The translations under genes were made by a program, and so were the position numbers. This document shows positions 45,516-56,669 of a stretch of 64,000 nucleotides of DNA, one piece after another. How positions within the stretch are numbered: position 1 is the first letter of the stretch; every line of letters begins with the position of its first letter. The stretch is from positions 26,218 to 90,217 of the forward strand of contig JACVTC010000249.1 in NCBI GenBank assembly GCA_016946835.1, read 5' to 3'. This stretch comes from Neocallimastix lanati (nom. inval.) (lineage: Eukaryota > Neocallimastigomycota > Neocallimastigomycetes > Neocallimastigales > Neocallimastigaceae). The notes under the pieces were generated by a model. It ran no database searches, had not been told where the DNA came from, and saw only the letters and a program-made list of their open reading frames with translations.

Positions 45516-46435
45516 GATTTTCCACTATATAACCGTTTCTTATTTTCTTGAATAATTGCATTTAACTTAGGACAATTATACTGCAAATGTCCTGGATCGC
45601 TACAATAAAAACAGGCTTTAATGGTAAGATTTTTCATTTTTTTTGTTAAGTCCTCCAATTCGTAATCTTTATTTCTTTTTGGGCTTCTAACTTCATAATT
45701 CTCTCTTACTACCTTTCTGTTGTTTTGATAATTATTCCTGATATTTATTCTTGGGTTGACAATTTCAGTTGAGTACTCTTTTGAGGGTCTCAAATTCATT
45801 ACTCTATCAACTTTTTCGGCAATGTCAAACGCCCGATTTAAAGAAATGTCATCCTTAAGGGAGACCTTTTTCCAAGCTTCTTCATTGTTCCTAAGAGCAT
45901 CAATATAATCGAGAACACTGACTCGCTTCTTTCTTTTCTTATCTAATTTCAAATATATGGATCGGAAACGAGTATTAAAGTCTTTTACTCGCTCATTTCT
46001 TTTAATTCTTAAAGCACGGAGCTCACGAAGTAACATATTCTGGTCTTCTTTAAGACCATAAAAAGTTTCTATTGCTTCTACAATTTCCTTTAAGGAAGGA
46101 TATTCATCTTTTTTCTTTTCTTCTGAATCAGATTCTTCTTCTTCTTCGTCCTCACTTTCTGATTCAGAATCGGTACTGTAACTTTCAATTAAATCCTGGA
46201 TAACTTCGCGAGGCTCTCCAGTAGACGTGAGTAAGCAGGCGGTAAAAATCTTTTTGGGATCAGTAACTTCCTCCAGTTTTATCCATAATCGGATTTCTGA
46301 TTCCCAAGATTTGATATCGAGATTTTCCTTTGAAATTTTCTCGATATCTTTTAATTCCTTTTTTAATTCTTTAAAATTGATTTTATTTTCAGCCATTTGA
46401 AAATTTAAAAATGGTATTAATGCTATGATATCCAA
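45503..46435 (-). CDS. gag: Gag of element D
   Basis: 310 residues: an N-terminal capsid-like domain (IKSWESEIRLWIKLEEV; FYGLKEDQNMLLRELRALRIKRNE; FNTRFRSIYLKLD), an acidic Ser/Glu stretch at about 90-112, and one CCHC knuckle CFYCSDPGHLQYNC at about 275-288. It is less Asn-rich than the other Gags. The ATG at 46435 is the first in frame; a second Met at residue 14 (MAENKINF) could also be used. The 3' end holds the frameshift site. Confidence 0.88.
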   Translation of the reverse strand: MDIIALIPFLNFQMAENKINFKELKKELKDIEKISKENLDIKSWESEIRLWIKLEEVTDPKKIFTACLLTSTGEPREVIQDLIESYSTDSESESEDEEEEESDSEEKKKDEYPSLKEIVEAIETFYGLKEDQNMLLRELRALRIKRNERVKDFNTRFRSIYLKLDKKRKKRVSVLDYIDALRNNEEAWKKVSLKDDISLNRAFDIAEKVDRVMNLRPSKEYSTEIVNPRINIRNNYQNNRKVVRENYEVRSPKRNKDYELEDLTKKMKNLTIKACFYCSDPGHLQYNCPKLNAIIQENKKRLYSGKSLNH

Positions 46436-46520
46436 TTTAAAAATATGTTTACTTTAAAAATATATTTAATAACAAAAAAAAAAAAATAAATTTATCTTTG
46501 TTTTATACTAATATAATTAT

Positions 46521-46692
46521 GGACTCAGAAAACCCTCTGACAATCCAATTCTTTATTCCAATAATAATTCAGACTCAGAATCTCTCTCTGAAAATCTGAT
46601 AAATTAATTCAGACTCGAAAACACCCTTCGAAAATCTGAAACTAAAAAAAATAAATTAAAATTCAGACTCAAAAACGCAATTTGAAAATCTG
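46521..46692 (-). repeat. Four-copy covarying hairpin array in the D leader
   Basis: Copies at 46521-46546, 46570-46598, 46610-46638 and 46664-46692. Outer arms CAGA/TCTG (GGA/TCC in the first). Inner arms change together: CAGA/TCTG, CAGA/TCTG, CGAA/TTCG, CAAA/TTTG. The pairing is kept while sequence changes, which points to RNA structure. It lies 86-257 nt upstream of the gag ATG. Confidence 0.7.
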
Positions 46693-46915
46693 AAGCTTTT
46701 TATTATGAATTTTAATATTTATTATATTCTCTTAGGCATTAATACACAGAATATGTATATCCTAATTTTTTTTTTTTTTTTTTTTAATTTATTTGTAGTA
46801 ATAGTTTCTTTATTTAATTTTATTTAATATACTTATTTCCTTTATTAAAATAATTAATATAACATTAAACAAATTGTATAAATACTTAAATAATAATAAT
46901 AATATATATTTATTT

Positions 46916-46955
<40 letters not shown>

Positions 46956-48056
46956 TGTATATATTTATATTCTATTAATTCTTTGTTATAATATTTAATA
47001 AAATATTAAATAAAAAGTTAAAATACAAGCCAAACTATATAGTGTTGAACCATCAAATATATAGCTTGTTAACCCTTCTTACAATAAGTCCCCTTAGCTC
47101 TTTATTGATAAGTTGATAATGTCGATTGTTAATTATTAAGAAACTTAATAAAAAGAAGGTAGCAATATTAAATTCTTTTTAATTTGGCTAACTTATTGTT
47201 AGTAATAAAGAAGATAATAACGTATCCTTCCCAGTATCAACAAGATCAAAACAATAAAGTATTATGTGTGGGTGTTCAACTATCCCGCGTAGAGAGTTGT
47301 AAGACAGCTTATTTATATTTTTCTTTTTAATTAAAATTTAATTAATTATATAACGAATAATAGAAAATTTAACACACACAAAAAAAAATTTCAATTATAA
47401 AAATTTCAATAAAAAAAAATTTAATTATATAAAATCATAAAAATAATACACTTATTTGAAAAATAATAATAATAATCTAATTTTATATATTCTATATATA
47501 TATATTGTACATGTATATATTAAAAAAAATAAAATAAACTGATAAACATAAAAAATTACAATTTATTATTTAGAATTATTAATATAAAAAAAAAAGTTTT
47601 TTTATTTATAAAATTTTTTTTTTTTTTTTTTCCTATTTTAATAAAAAAAAATTAAAAAATTTGTACTACAAAAAAAAATTTTGCTTATTATTTTATCATT
47701 AACTAAAAAAAATTTTTTTTATTTTTTTTTTTTTTTTGTTTACATATATAAATCTAAATCTATGATAATATTATTGGTTAAAAAAAATTTTTTTTTTTTT
47801 TTTTTTTTTTTAAAAAGTTTGTTCTACACTAAAGAAAAATTTAATTTATTATTTATTAAAAAAAAATTATTAATGAAATATTTATTATTTTAATAAAAGG
47901 AAAAATATATATATATTTTTTTTATTGTATTGCAAAAAAAAAAAAAAATAATAATAATAATAATAATAGGCGAACAAATTTATAAAAGCCTAAAATAAAA
48001 ATAAAAAAAAAAACTATATATTTTAACGTCACTTCGCAAGAATGACCAGGGTTTTA

Positions 48057-48073
48057 TCAGGGATCGAACCTGA
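48057..48073 (-). other. tRNA T-arm-like hairpin in the D leader
   Basis: On the sense strand TCAGG-TTCGATC-CCTGA: 5-bp stem, 7-nt loop and B-box core GGTTCGATCCC. I could not complete a cloverleaf around it. Confidence 0.45.
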
Positions 48074-48400
48074 CCCACCTCTTATTTTCTGCGCGAGTGA
48101 ACAAACTATCACCTGTTGAAGTGTGTAGTTGCCTTCAGCGTGAAGGTTTTATAGTTCTAGGGCGTATTTGCCTAATTGTCAAGGATTTGTTCCTTGAGAT
48201 ACTCGCGTTTACAATCTACAAAACCTTGCAAAATTGTAAATAAGAGTTTATGAAATTAATATCCTGCAAGCTAACACTGTCTTACTCGAATATTAACTTC
48301 GTAAATTTGTTAACTTTTTATTATTTTTTTTTTATTATTATTTTTTTTTATCTATAATCTATAATTAAATAAAGTTACTACAAAAACTAAAGTTTTCCCA

Positions 48401-48472
<72 letters not shown>

Positions 48473-48571
48473 TATTATAACTTTTATTATTATTAATATT
48501 AATATTAAATTATTAATTATTATTATTTAACAAAACTTATGGATAAGCTGATAGTATACCCTGTCTGACGT

Positions 48572-48695
48572 GCAGCTTGCCTCTTCACGGCGTCATGCCA
48601 CGCGGGTACCACGGCTACTGTATTCAATATAAAATACAGCAGTCCAGAGCCTACTAGCCCAATTACTATGTAGGTTAAACTTAGCCCGGAAATCT
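48572..48695 (-). ncRNA. Structured leader RNA module shared with element G (copy in D)
   Basis: 124 nt. It shares with 62080-62204, in the same order and spacing, TTTCCGG..TAAGTTTA, CTCTGGACTG, CGTGGT, CATGAC and AGGCAAGCTGC. Hairpin 1 is CCTAC/GTAGG, directly before CTCTGGACTG. Hairpin 2 is a 10-bp stem, CTGCTGTATT/AATACAGTAG. Function unknown; packaging, translation or priming roles are possible. Confidence 0.6.
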
Positions 48696-48759
48696 ATATC
48701 CAAGGCTTTGTTAAATAATTTAATTAATAAATAATATTAAATTTTATTTTTCTAATATT

Positions 48760-48776
48760 CCCCGATATCTCCACCA
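48760..48776 (-). other. Primer-binding site of element D for tRNA-Ala
   Basis: Reads CCCCGATATCTCCACCA on the plus strand: the 3' 14 bases of the tRNA-Ala at 21725-21796 plus CCA. It lies 7 nt inside the 5' LTR. Confidence 0.9.
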
Positions 48777-48783
48777 TAAATTA

Positions 48784-49581
48784 TGTTATGGTTCGGGTTT
48801 TATTAGAATTTTATTTAATTATTTATTTTTAATATTTTTTCTGTCTACATTTTAATTATTGAAAAACTTCACTTATTTATACTTTTTGAAAAAAAATAAA
48901 TATGTAAAGCCTTTCTACATTTTATTATCATATTTAAAAAAAAAATATTTACTATTACTAATTACTTAAAATTTTATATTAATTTAAATTAACTAATTCA
49001 TAAGTATTTTTATTTTAATAAATTTTGTTTACATAATTTTATATTATTTTTCATATACTAAAACTAAATTATTTAATATATACGAAAAGTAACAAACAAA
49101 ATTTAAAAAGATTTTACAGAAAAATAAAGTTATTTTAATCAAGAATGTTAATATAATATTCTTATATTTTATATAAAATAAATTTAAAAACTATAATATA
49201 TTTAATATTTATTATTAATCAATTAAGATTTGATTTTATTTGTGGGGAATAAAAATATAAAATAATCAATTTAAAAATAAAATAAAATACTAAAAAGAAT
49301 ACAAGTTTAATATTGATACAATATAATAATAATATAATAATATATTTGAAAATAAAAATAAAATATTAATATTGATAATAAACACTTTAATAAAATAATA
49401 AAATTTAAGGTTAAATTATAGATATTGATATTAATAATAAAAATATAAAATTATTGATAATATTTTAGAAACTTTTAATAAAAATATAAAAAAAAATAAA
49501 TATATTTAGAAAATATTTTAGTATAGAAAATATAGTAAAGTAATATTAAGTAAAGAATAATATAATGGATTCTAAAGTAAG
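48784..49581 (-). repeat. 5' LTR of element D, first part
   Basis: 798 bp matching 40531 onward, ending in GTAAG, where B2 is inserted. The last 44 bp are at 56623-56666. Confidence 0.9.
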
Positions 49582-50316
49582 TGTCAAAATTACAACTGAA
49601 TTAAATTTCAATTTCAATTAATTTCAATTAAAATTATTAAAAACAAAATAATTAATAAAAATTTATAATTCATTAATTATTCTTTAAATTTTATTTATTT
49701 TATAATATTATAAGTTATTTGATCATCTTAGGACCAGCTTAGGCCTACTGATTCTAATGATATCATATTAAACTTAAATATTATTAATAAATAAAATATT
49801 TATTAACATGAATCATTTGGTCATGTCATCCTTGATTCATAAATTAATGTTTATGTATTAATTTATGTTATATTGATTTAATTAATTATTAATTATTAAT
49901 TACTATATTAAATATTTAAATTTAATATTATATTATATATATTAGCTAATATATTAGATTAAAAAATATAATTTATTTATATTAAACATATTCTTATACT
50001 AAATATTATTATTATCAACTTTATATTATTATTATCAATATTCTCAAACCTACAAAGTATAAAAAGAAAATTCAAATTTATCTTTTTGTCCTTTGTAAGG
50101 TTATAGTTAACCTATTATAATATAACTATATATTTTTATTAATAAATAAAAATTTTTATCATATCAAACCAATTATTAGTTTTAATTAAGTGTTAAATTA
50201 ACAAATTTAACTTTATAACTCTTTTATTTTAGTAATTTACTTATATCTATATAGTTATATTATATAGATATATCAACCTGATTCCTCGTTAAATTCAACC
50301 TGTTTACTTTTTAACA
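49582..50316 (+). repeat. 5' LTR of B2
   Basis: 735 bp. Predicted transcript start GTAAGGTTAT at 50095-50104, TATAAAAAG 37 nt upstream. Self-primer site ATAACCTTAC follows at 50317-50326. Confidence 0.92.
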
Positions 50317-50326
50317 ATAACCTTAC
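50317..50326 (+). other. Self-primer binding site of B2
   Basis: ATAACCTTAC, complementary to the predicted 5' end of the transcript at 50095-50104. Confidence 0.65.
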
Positions 50327-50350
50327 CTTAGAAAAGAGAATCACCTTGAT

Positions 50351-51430
50351 ATGTCCCTTTATAATAACGTGTGGGCAAACTCCTATCCTGACTTTGCTCC
50401 TATGTCGGAAGTAAATAAGCTAAGAACAGACGCTCAGATTACTGTCTCTGAACTGGCAAAAGATGCAGAAGTTACATTCTTATCAAGAGAAGATTTTAAT
50501 AAATATAATGAAGATCTTCAAAAGAAACTTTTTACTTTAAATAGGGATAACAAGAATATCATAAAACAACTTTCTTCTATTACCAGCATTTTAAATCAGA
50601 AATTCGATTTTATTCCTAATGTTAATGCTTCTCAAAATCAAGATGATAACGCTTCTATATCAACAAGAAGAGAGGCAGACAATGATGTAATAATGAGGAA
50701 TACTATTCCCAATACACTTCAAGAAGTCCCAGAACCTGGATTTTTCACTGGGGATACTAAGGAAACCGATCTCTTTTGTCAGCTCTGTGAAGATACTTTT
50801 AAGACTTATCCTAACTGTGAATCTACTATGGATGTAAAAATTAATTATGTTAAGTCACGCTTAAGAGATGGTGCTCGTAATTGGTATTATGCCAAATATA
50901 AAGATAGAAGTCCAGCAACATTAGAAGAATTGATTAAAGAATTAAGGAAAGCTTTTAATAATGTTGCCAGTAAGAAATTAGCCATGATCCAACTCGCAAA
51001 AATTTCTCACACATTTGGGAAAATTAATGATTATATTGATGAATTTCGAACCCTTACAACATGTTTGAATTGGAATGAAGAAGCTTTAGTTTTATTCTTT
51101 TATAATGGATTGCACCCAAGGTTCCAGGAAGAAATAGAAAAAATGGATGAATTTCCTTCTGATCTTAGTACTATTTATACTAGATGTATTCTTTACGAAA
51201 ATTCCTTGAAATCTAAAGGTCAATTAAAATCTAATGGTAATAAAAATTTAAAGAAAAAGCCTTCTAATGTCCACAATAACAACAACAACAATAATAATAA
51301 ATATAATAATAATAACAATTATAATAAATATTATAATAATAATTATAATAAAGTCCATAATAATAATAACTTTAATAAAATTAATAATAACAGTAATAAT
51401 AGTACAAATAATAATAATTCAAAAAACTAA
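50351..51430 (+). CDS. gag: Gag of B2
   Basis: 359 residues, same translation as the B1 Gag. Capsid-like domain at about residues 130-265, then an Asn/Lys-rich tail without a zinc knuckle. The last codons AAA AAC plus the preceding A make the slippery heptamer before UAA. Since the 5' LTR ends only 34 bp upstream and the transcript should start in the LTR, the leader is about 256 nt, mostly LTR sequence. Confidence 0.92.
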   Translation: MSLYNNVWANSYPDFAPMSEVNKLRTDAQITVSELAKDAEVTFLSREDFNKYNEDLQKKLFTLNRDNKNIIKQLSSITSILNQKFDFIPNVNASQNQDDNASISTRREADNDVIMRNTIPNTLQEVPEPGFFTGDTKETDLFCQLCEDTFKTYPNCESTMDVKINYVKSRLRDGARNWYYAKYKDRSPATLEELIKELRKAFNNVASKKLAMIQLAKISHTFGKINDYIDEFRTLTTCLNWNEEALVLFFYNGLHPRFQEEIEKMDEFPSDLSTIYTRCILYENSLKSKGQLKSNGNKNLKKKPSNVHNNNNNNNNKYNNNNNYNKYYNNNYNKVHNNNNFNKINNNSNNSTNNNNSKN

Positions 51431-51453
51431 ATGAAGGACTTTACTCGGAGTCC
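51421..51453 (+). promoter_or_regulatory. -1 programmed frameshift signal of B2
   Basis: A-AAA-AAC at 51421-51427, UAA, 8-nt spacer, stem GGACT/AGTCC (51436-51440 and 51449-51453) around an 8-nt loop TTACTCGG. B1 has C for the second T of the loop, so the stem is conserved while the loop varies. Confidence 0.8.
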
Positions 51454-54400
51454 AATTCATCAAAAAATGTAAAAACAATTTATTATAACTTTCCTTCATT
51501 TGATAACATCACAACCCAAAAACTACCTTCAACTTTTCTTTTATTCCATTGCTACATTCCAACAAGACTACCAATTAATAATAATAAATTAAAAATTAAA
51601 AATAACCAAAAAATTACATCTGAATCTATGCTAGATTCTGGATCATTTTGTAATTTTATTACAAAAAATTTAGTTCAAAAACTAAATTTAAAAATTTATA
51701 ATTTAAAAAATAAAATTTCAGTCAAAGGTATATCTGGTTCTACTACTAAGATAGATCAGTACGTTTGGCTAAAATTTCAAATAAAAATACAAAAGAATAA
51801 AAAATTTTATTTTAAAAATTACAATGAAAAATTTCTAATAACAAATTGCATACCAACTGATCTACTTTTTGGTAATCAATTCATGCGAAAATTCAAAATT
51901 CACTATAATTATGATAAGAATATATTATATTCTTACTTAAATTATTATTTTTCAAATAAAAATAACAAAAATCCTAATAAATATTGCAAAAACAATTTAT
52001 ATCTACAGTCGATGAAAAATAAAATTTTAAAAAATTATTTACTTTTTAATAAATCAATAAAAAAATTTAATTATAAAAATTTTTCAAAAAATTTAAAAAA
52101 ATTTGATCAGAAGTTTAATTATAATAAAAAATTTTTTAATAAAAAACTTAATAACCTTAACCTTAATAAATTTTCAAAATTTTGTGATAAATTTAATTAT
52201 AAAAATTTTTTTAATAAAAATCATTATTTTATTAATAAATATAAATATTATTTCAAAAAACAAAATAAATATTTAAAAAACAATTTTAATTTAAACAATG
52301 ACTATAATTACAATTTTTTAATATATTCCTTCTTATCAAATAAAGAAATTAATAAAAATGACAATGAAGATCCAAATATTGAAGATATTCCGCCTCAATA
52401 TCGCGATCTATTTATTGTTTTTAGTAAAGCCGAAGCCGATAAACTTCCCCCACATCGTTTAACCGATTGCAAAATAGTGCTGGAGAAGGACGCTTCCCTT
52501 CACTATGGTCCAATCTATCCCTTAACCGAAGAGGAAAATAAAGTTTTGAAAGAATATATAAAAGAAAACCTAAAAAAAGGATTTATTAGACCATCTGAAT
52601 CACCTGCAGGTTATCCAGTTCTATTCCAAAAGAAAAAAGATGGTACACTTCGGTTATGCGTAGACTATAGGAAGTTAAACGCTGTTACTATAAGAAACTC
52701 GTACCCCATACCTCTTATTAATGAAATTATTGAAAAGGTTAAAGGAGTAAAGTATTTTACAAAATTAGATTTACGTTCAGCTTATAATTTAATCCGTATT
52801 AAGGAAGGGGATGAATACAAGACAGCTTTCAGAACTAAATATGGTCACTATGAATACTTAGTTATGCCATTTGGTTTAAAAAACGCACCAGCTACTTTTC
52901 AATCGTTTATTAATTCGGTACTAAGACCATATTTAGAAAAAAGTGTTATTCTTTATTTAGACGATATTTTAATCTACTCCAAAGATTTAAAAGAACATCA
53001 TAAACAAGTTAGGGAGGTTTTGCAAGCATTAATTAATAATAACTTATATGCAAAATTAGAAAAATGCGAATTTGATAAAGAGAAAGTTGAATTCCTTGGA
53101 TATGTATTATCAGGTCAAGGTGTCACTACCGATCCGAAGAAAATAGAATCAATTAAAGACTGGCCTCAACCAAATAACTTAAAGGACGTACAGAGGTTTT
53201 TAGGTCTTTGCAATTATTATAGAAGATTTGTTAAAGATTTTGCAAAAATTGCAAAACCTTTACATAATTTAACCAGAAAAAATATTAAATTTAATTGGAA
53301 TAACAAATGTGAAGAATCATTCTCAGAATTAAAGAAAAGATTAACCAGTTCTCCAGTTTTATTCCATCCGGATAATAATAAACCATTTATTGTTGAATGT
53401 GATGCAAGTAACTTTGCCCTTGGTGCTGTTTTATCACAAAAGGATGATAATAATAAATTACATCCAGTTGCATATTTCTCAAGAAGCTTACAAGGTGCAG
53501 AAATTAATTATACTATTACAGACAAGGAGTTGTTAGCTATTAGAGAAGCCTTTTTGGCATGGAGACATTTATTACTTGGTGCGAAATACAAAGTAACTGT
53601 TTATACTGATCATAGGAACTTATTATATACCCTTGGTGGTAAAATTGGTAATCAAAGGCAACATAGATGGCATATGTTCTTCCAAGAATATAATTTTGAA
53701 TTAATTTATAGACAAGGTTCCAATAATGGAAAACCTGATTCTCTTTCAAGAAGACCAGATTATATAAAAAATAATGAAGAAACTAAAACCGAAAATATTC
53801 TTGACATAAAAAATGTAAAGGGAGTTCCATGTTTTATTGGTGTTGTTAGCGATCTTTTAGAAAGAATTATAGAAGCTACAAAAACAGATGCCACAGCTGA
53901 TGATATTAGACTCTATTTTAGCCCACAGAATATTAAAAATGATATGTCCTATAAACCCTTTAGGAAAATGAATAAGTTCAAAATAAAGGATAATATTATA
54001 TTATATAATAATTTAATTTATATTCCTGAAATTTTAAGATTAGAAATCTTAACTAAATATCATGAAAAGCCTTCCGCTGGTCATCTTGGAATTAAAAGAA
54101 CTCTTGAATTAATTACAAGAAACTTTTGGTGGCCCAAAATGCAAGATGATGTTATAAAATTTGTCAATTCCTGTGAATGTTGTGCAAGAAACAAAATTAA
54201 TAGACATAGGAAATATGGCTTTCTACAACCGTTGGAAACACCTGATAGACCTTGGAAATCTATAGAAGTTGACTTTTTATGTGGCCTCCCGGATTCAAAG
54301 GGATATACGGTAATAATGGTTGTAGTGGATCGTTTCTCTAAAATGATTCACTTAATACCTTTCAAACAAATTCCTGATGCAAAACAAACTGCCAAAGCAT

Positions 54401-55317
54401 TTATGAATAATGTTTATAAATTACATGGCCTTCCTTATGATATGTATACAGATAGAGGTCCTCAGTTTACAAGTGCACTTTGGAAAGAATTCATGAAATT
54501 ACTTAATATTAAATCCAAATTAGCTACAACAGATCATCATGAGACTGTTGGTCAAGTTGAGAGATGTAACTCCTTTATTGAACAGTATTTAAGAGCTTAT
54601 TCAAGATCTTATTATCACGACGATTGGATTAATTGGATCTATCTTGCAGAGTTCGCTTATAATAATTCAGTCAATGAATCTACAAAAGAAACACCTTTCT
54701 TTATTAACTATGGATTTCATCCATCTATGGACGAATATTTCTTACTACCCCAAGTTGATACTAATAGTAAATTTATTAAAAATGTAAGTACAAGTTTTAA
54801 TCATATTAAAGATGTCTTATTAAGATCTAAAGAATTATATAAAAATTATGCGGATAAGAAAAGGATGCCACCTCCTGTAATAAAAGAAGGTGACTTGGTT
54901 TGGATTCAAGCACCTCCTTCCTTAAATATTGAAGATTGTTCTAAACTCGCTCCTTGCAAATATGGACCTTACAAGGTAATCGATGTTTTAGAGAATAATA
55001 ATTATAAAATTGATCTTAAAAAGTCACCTTTTCCAAAACATCATCCAATCTTTCATATCTCTGAATTGGAACCTTATGTCCCAACTCCGCAAAAGTTTTT
55101 AAATAGAAGTTCGCACAATGAATCCATTAATGATATTATTGAAATTTCTGGATTTAGGACAAACTACAAGAAAAACTGCTACGAATATAGAGTTAGATAC
55201 AAATATAAAAGTTCAAGTAATTGGGTGCCTTCTTATGAAGTTGAAAATAATCCAAGGAATCAAAGAATATATCAAGAATATTTAAAGAATAATAGAAAAT
55301 TCACTTCTCTTTCTTAT

Positions 55318-55323
<6 letters not shown>
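51427..55323 (+). CDS. pol: Pol of B2 (protease, RT, RNase H, integrase, chromodomain-like end)
   Basis: Read in the -1 frame from the gag heptamer (1,299 codons); the first ATG is at 51628 (1,231 aa). From that Met: protease LDSGS at 2-6; an Asn/Lys/Phe/Tyr-rich linker of unknown role at about 90-245; RT from about 255 with CVDYRKLNA and YLDD at 443-446; RNase [11 protein letters not shown] near 588 and YTDHRNLL; integrase HHCC (HEKPSAGHLG...CECCARN) near 812-850; core DFLCGLP, TDRGPQF near 940 and VGQVERC near 975; GPY/F block (KYGPYKVI); and a diverged chromodomain-like segment (ISGFRTNYKKNCYEYRVRYK...NWVPSYEV) at about 1170-1215. All catalytic residues appear present. The minus-strand frame at 53540-53749 is a shadow. 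Confidence 0.92.
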
Positions 55324-55362
<39 letters not shown>

Positions 55363-55882
55363 ATTATACTTAAGCTATAAATAGTATATTAAATAATAAT
55401 ATTTCAAAATTAAATTAGTTAATTTAAAATTTTACATTTCAAAATTTCAAAAATTTTTAAAAAATCGAAATTTAATAATACTTTATTTATTTTTACATTA
55501 TTATATTCATTAAATTATAAATTTTCATTATATTTAAAAATTTTCAATTTAATGCATAAAATTAAGATGAAATTTCAATTTCAATTTCAAAATTTCAATT
55601 TTACATTTTTTCAACGAAATTTTTAATAAAATTCACACCATTATATTTCTCGATATTTAATTTTATAACAAAATTTTAATTTCAGTAAATTTTGACAATT
55701 TCGAAATTTCCATGAAATGGCCACTTGTAATGTGTTCTTTAAAGGACTCATGTGACCTTTTTACTTCAAAAAAAAAAAAAAAAAAAAAAAATTTTTTAAA
55801 ATATACAATTTTATAAATATAATAATTTCTTTATGTAACGTTACACAAAATCGTCTGGAATCCGATTTTTGTGGAAGGGCGT
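55324..55882. other. 3' untranslated region of B2
   Basis: An A run of about 38 starts directly at the stop codon; a second one is near 55769-55790 (24 A, against about 50 in B1). The purine tract GTGGAAGGGCGT lies at 55871-55882, before the 3' LTR. Confidence 0.7.
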
Positions 55883-56617
55883 TGTCAAAATTACAACTGA
55901 ATTAAATTTCAATTTCAATTAATTTCAATTAAAATTATTAAAAACAAAATAATTAATAAAAATTTATAATTCATTAATTATTCTTTAAATTTTATTTATT
56001 TTATAATATTATAAGTTATTTGATCATCTTAGGACCAGCTTAGGCCTACTGATTCTAATGATATCATATTAAACTTAAATATTATTAATAAATAAAATAT
56101 TTATTAACATGAATCATTTGGTCATGTCATCCTTGATTCATAAATTAATGTTTATGTATTAATTTATGTTATATTGATTTAATTAATTATTAATTATTAA
56201 TTACTATATTAAATATTTAAATTTAATATTATATTATATATATTAGCTAATATATTAGATTAAAAAATATAATTTATTTATATTAAACATATTCTTATAC
56301 TAAATATTATTATTATCAACTTTATATTATTATTATCAATATTCTCAAACCTACAAAGTATAAAAAGAAAATTCAAATTTATCTTTTTGTCCTTTGTAAG
56401 GTTATAGTTAACCTATTATAATATAACTATATATTTTTATTAATAAATAAAAATTTTTATCATATCAAACCAATTATTAGTTTTAATTAAGTGTTAAATT
56501 AACAAATTTAACTTTATAACTCTTTTATTTTAGTAATTTACTTATATCTATATAGTTATATTATATAGATATATCAACCTGATTCCTCGTTAAATTCAAC
56601 CTGTTTACTTTTTAACA
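55883..56617 (+). repeat. 3' LTR of B2
   Basis: 735 bp, apparently identical to the 5' LTR; followed by TSD GTAAG. Confidence 0.92.
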
Positions 56618-56622
56618 GTAAG

Positions 56623-56666
56623 TTGAAATTCTAATTAATAATCCATTATATGTTCGTTCTTTACCA
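56623..56666 (-). repeat. 5' LTR of element D, remaining outer end
   Basis: TTGAAATTCTAATTAATAAT... to TTCTTTACCA, the remainder of the D LTR cut by B2, ending in CA followed by TTA and the G LTR. Confidence 0.88.
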
Positions 56667-56669
56667 TTA

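Larger units (their letters stand above)
46436..48759. other. 2.3-kb 5' leader of element D
   Basis: No gene. In plus-strand order it holds four covarying hairpins (46521-46692), a hairpin ACAAGC/GCTTGT with TATATA arms (47025-47069), poly-A/T-rich sequence (47330-48020), a tRNA T-arm-like hairpin (48057-48073) in a GC-normal block to 48300, a long T run (48402-48470), and a structured module shared with element G (48572-48695). The reading frame at 47681-47893 is low-complexity. Confidence 0.65.
49582..56617 (+). mobile_element. Element B2: intact Ty3/gypsy retrotransposon nested in the D LTR
   Basis: 7,036 bp; 735-bp LTRs at 49582-50316 and 55883-56617 (TGTCAAAATT...TTTTTAACA); 5-bp TSD GTAAG at 49577-49581 and 56618-56622. 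The uninterrupted target is visible in the other D LTR at 41318-41340 (CTAAAGTAAGTTGAAATTC). Gag and pol are both open, so it could be active. Confidence 0.95.
40531..56666 (-). mobile_element. Element D: complete Ty3/gypsy retrotransposon, split by B2
   Basis: LTRs 40531-41373 (3') and 48784-49581 plus 56623-56666 (5', interrupted by B2). Without B2 it is about 9.1 kb. Separate gag and pol linked by a -1 frameshift site, a 2.3-kb structured leader and a PBS for tRNA-Ala. The left flank is TTAA. The right flank shows TTA and then element G, consistent with a TTAA TSD that G has cut. Confidence 0.9.

Noticed and set aside
46521-46692. Four regularly spaced 26-29 bp repeats resembling a CRISPR array
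   Set aside because: Repeats are imperfect, spacers are 11-25 bp of AT sequence, and the context is a eukaryotic retrotransposon leader. Covarying hairpins explain them better.
48040-48300. A second, intron-containing tRNA gene in the D leader
   Set aside because: Only the T arm is convincing; no D arm, anticodon arm or properly spaced acceptor stem.
48540-48720. Hammerhead or HDV-like ribozyme in the D/G leader module
   Set aside because: No CUGANGA...GAAA core in either copy and no recognisable HDV-type nested pseudoknot by eye; kept as an unclassified structured RNA.
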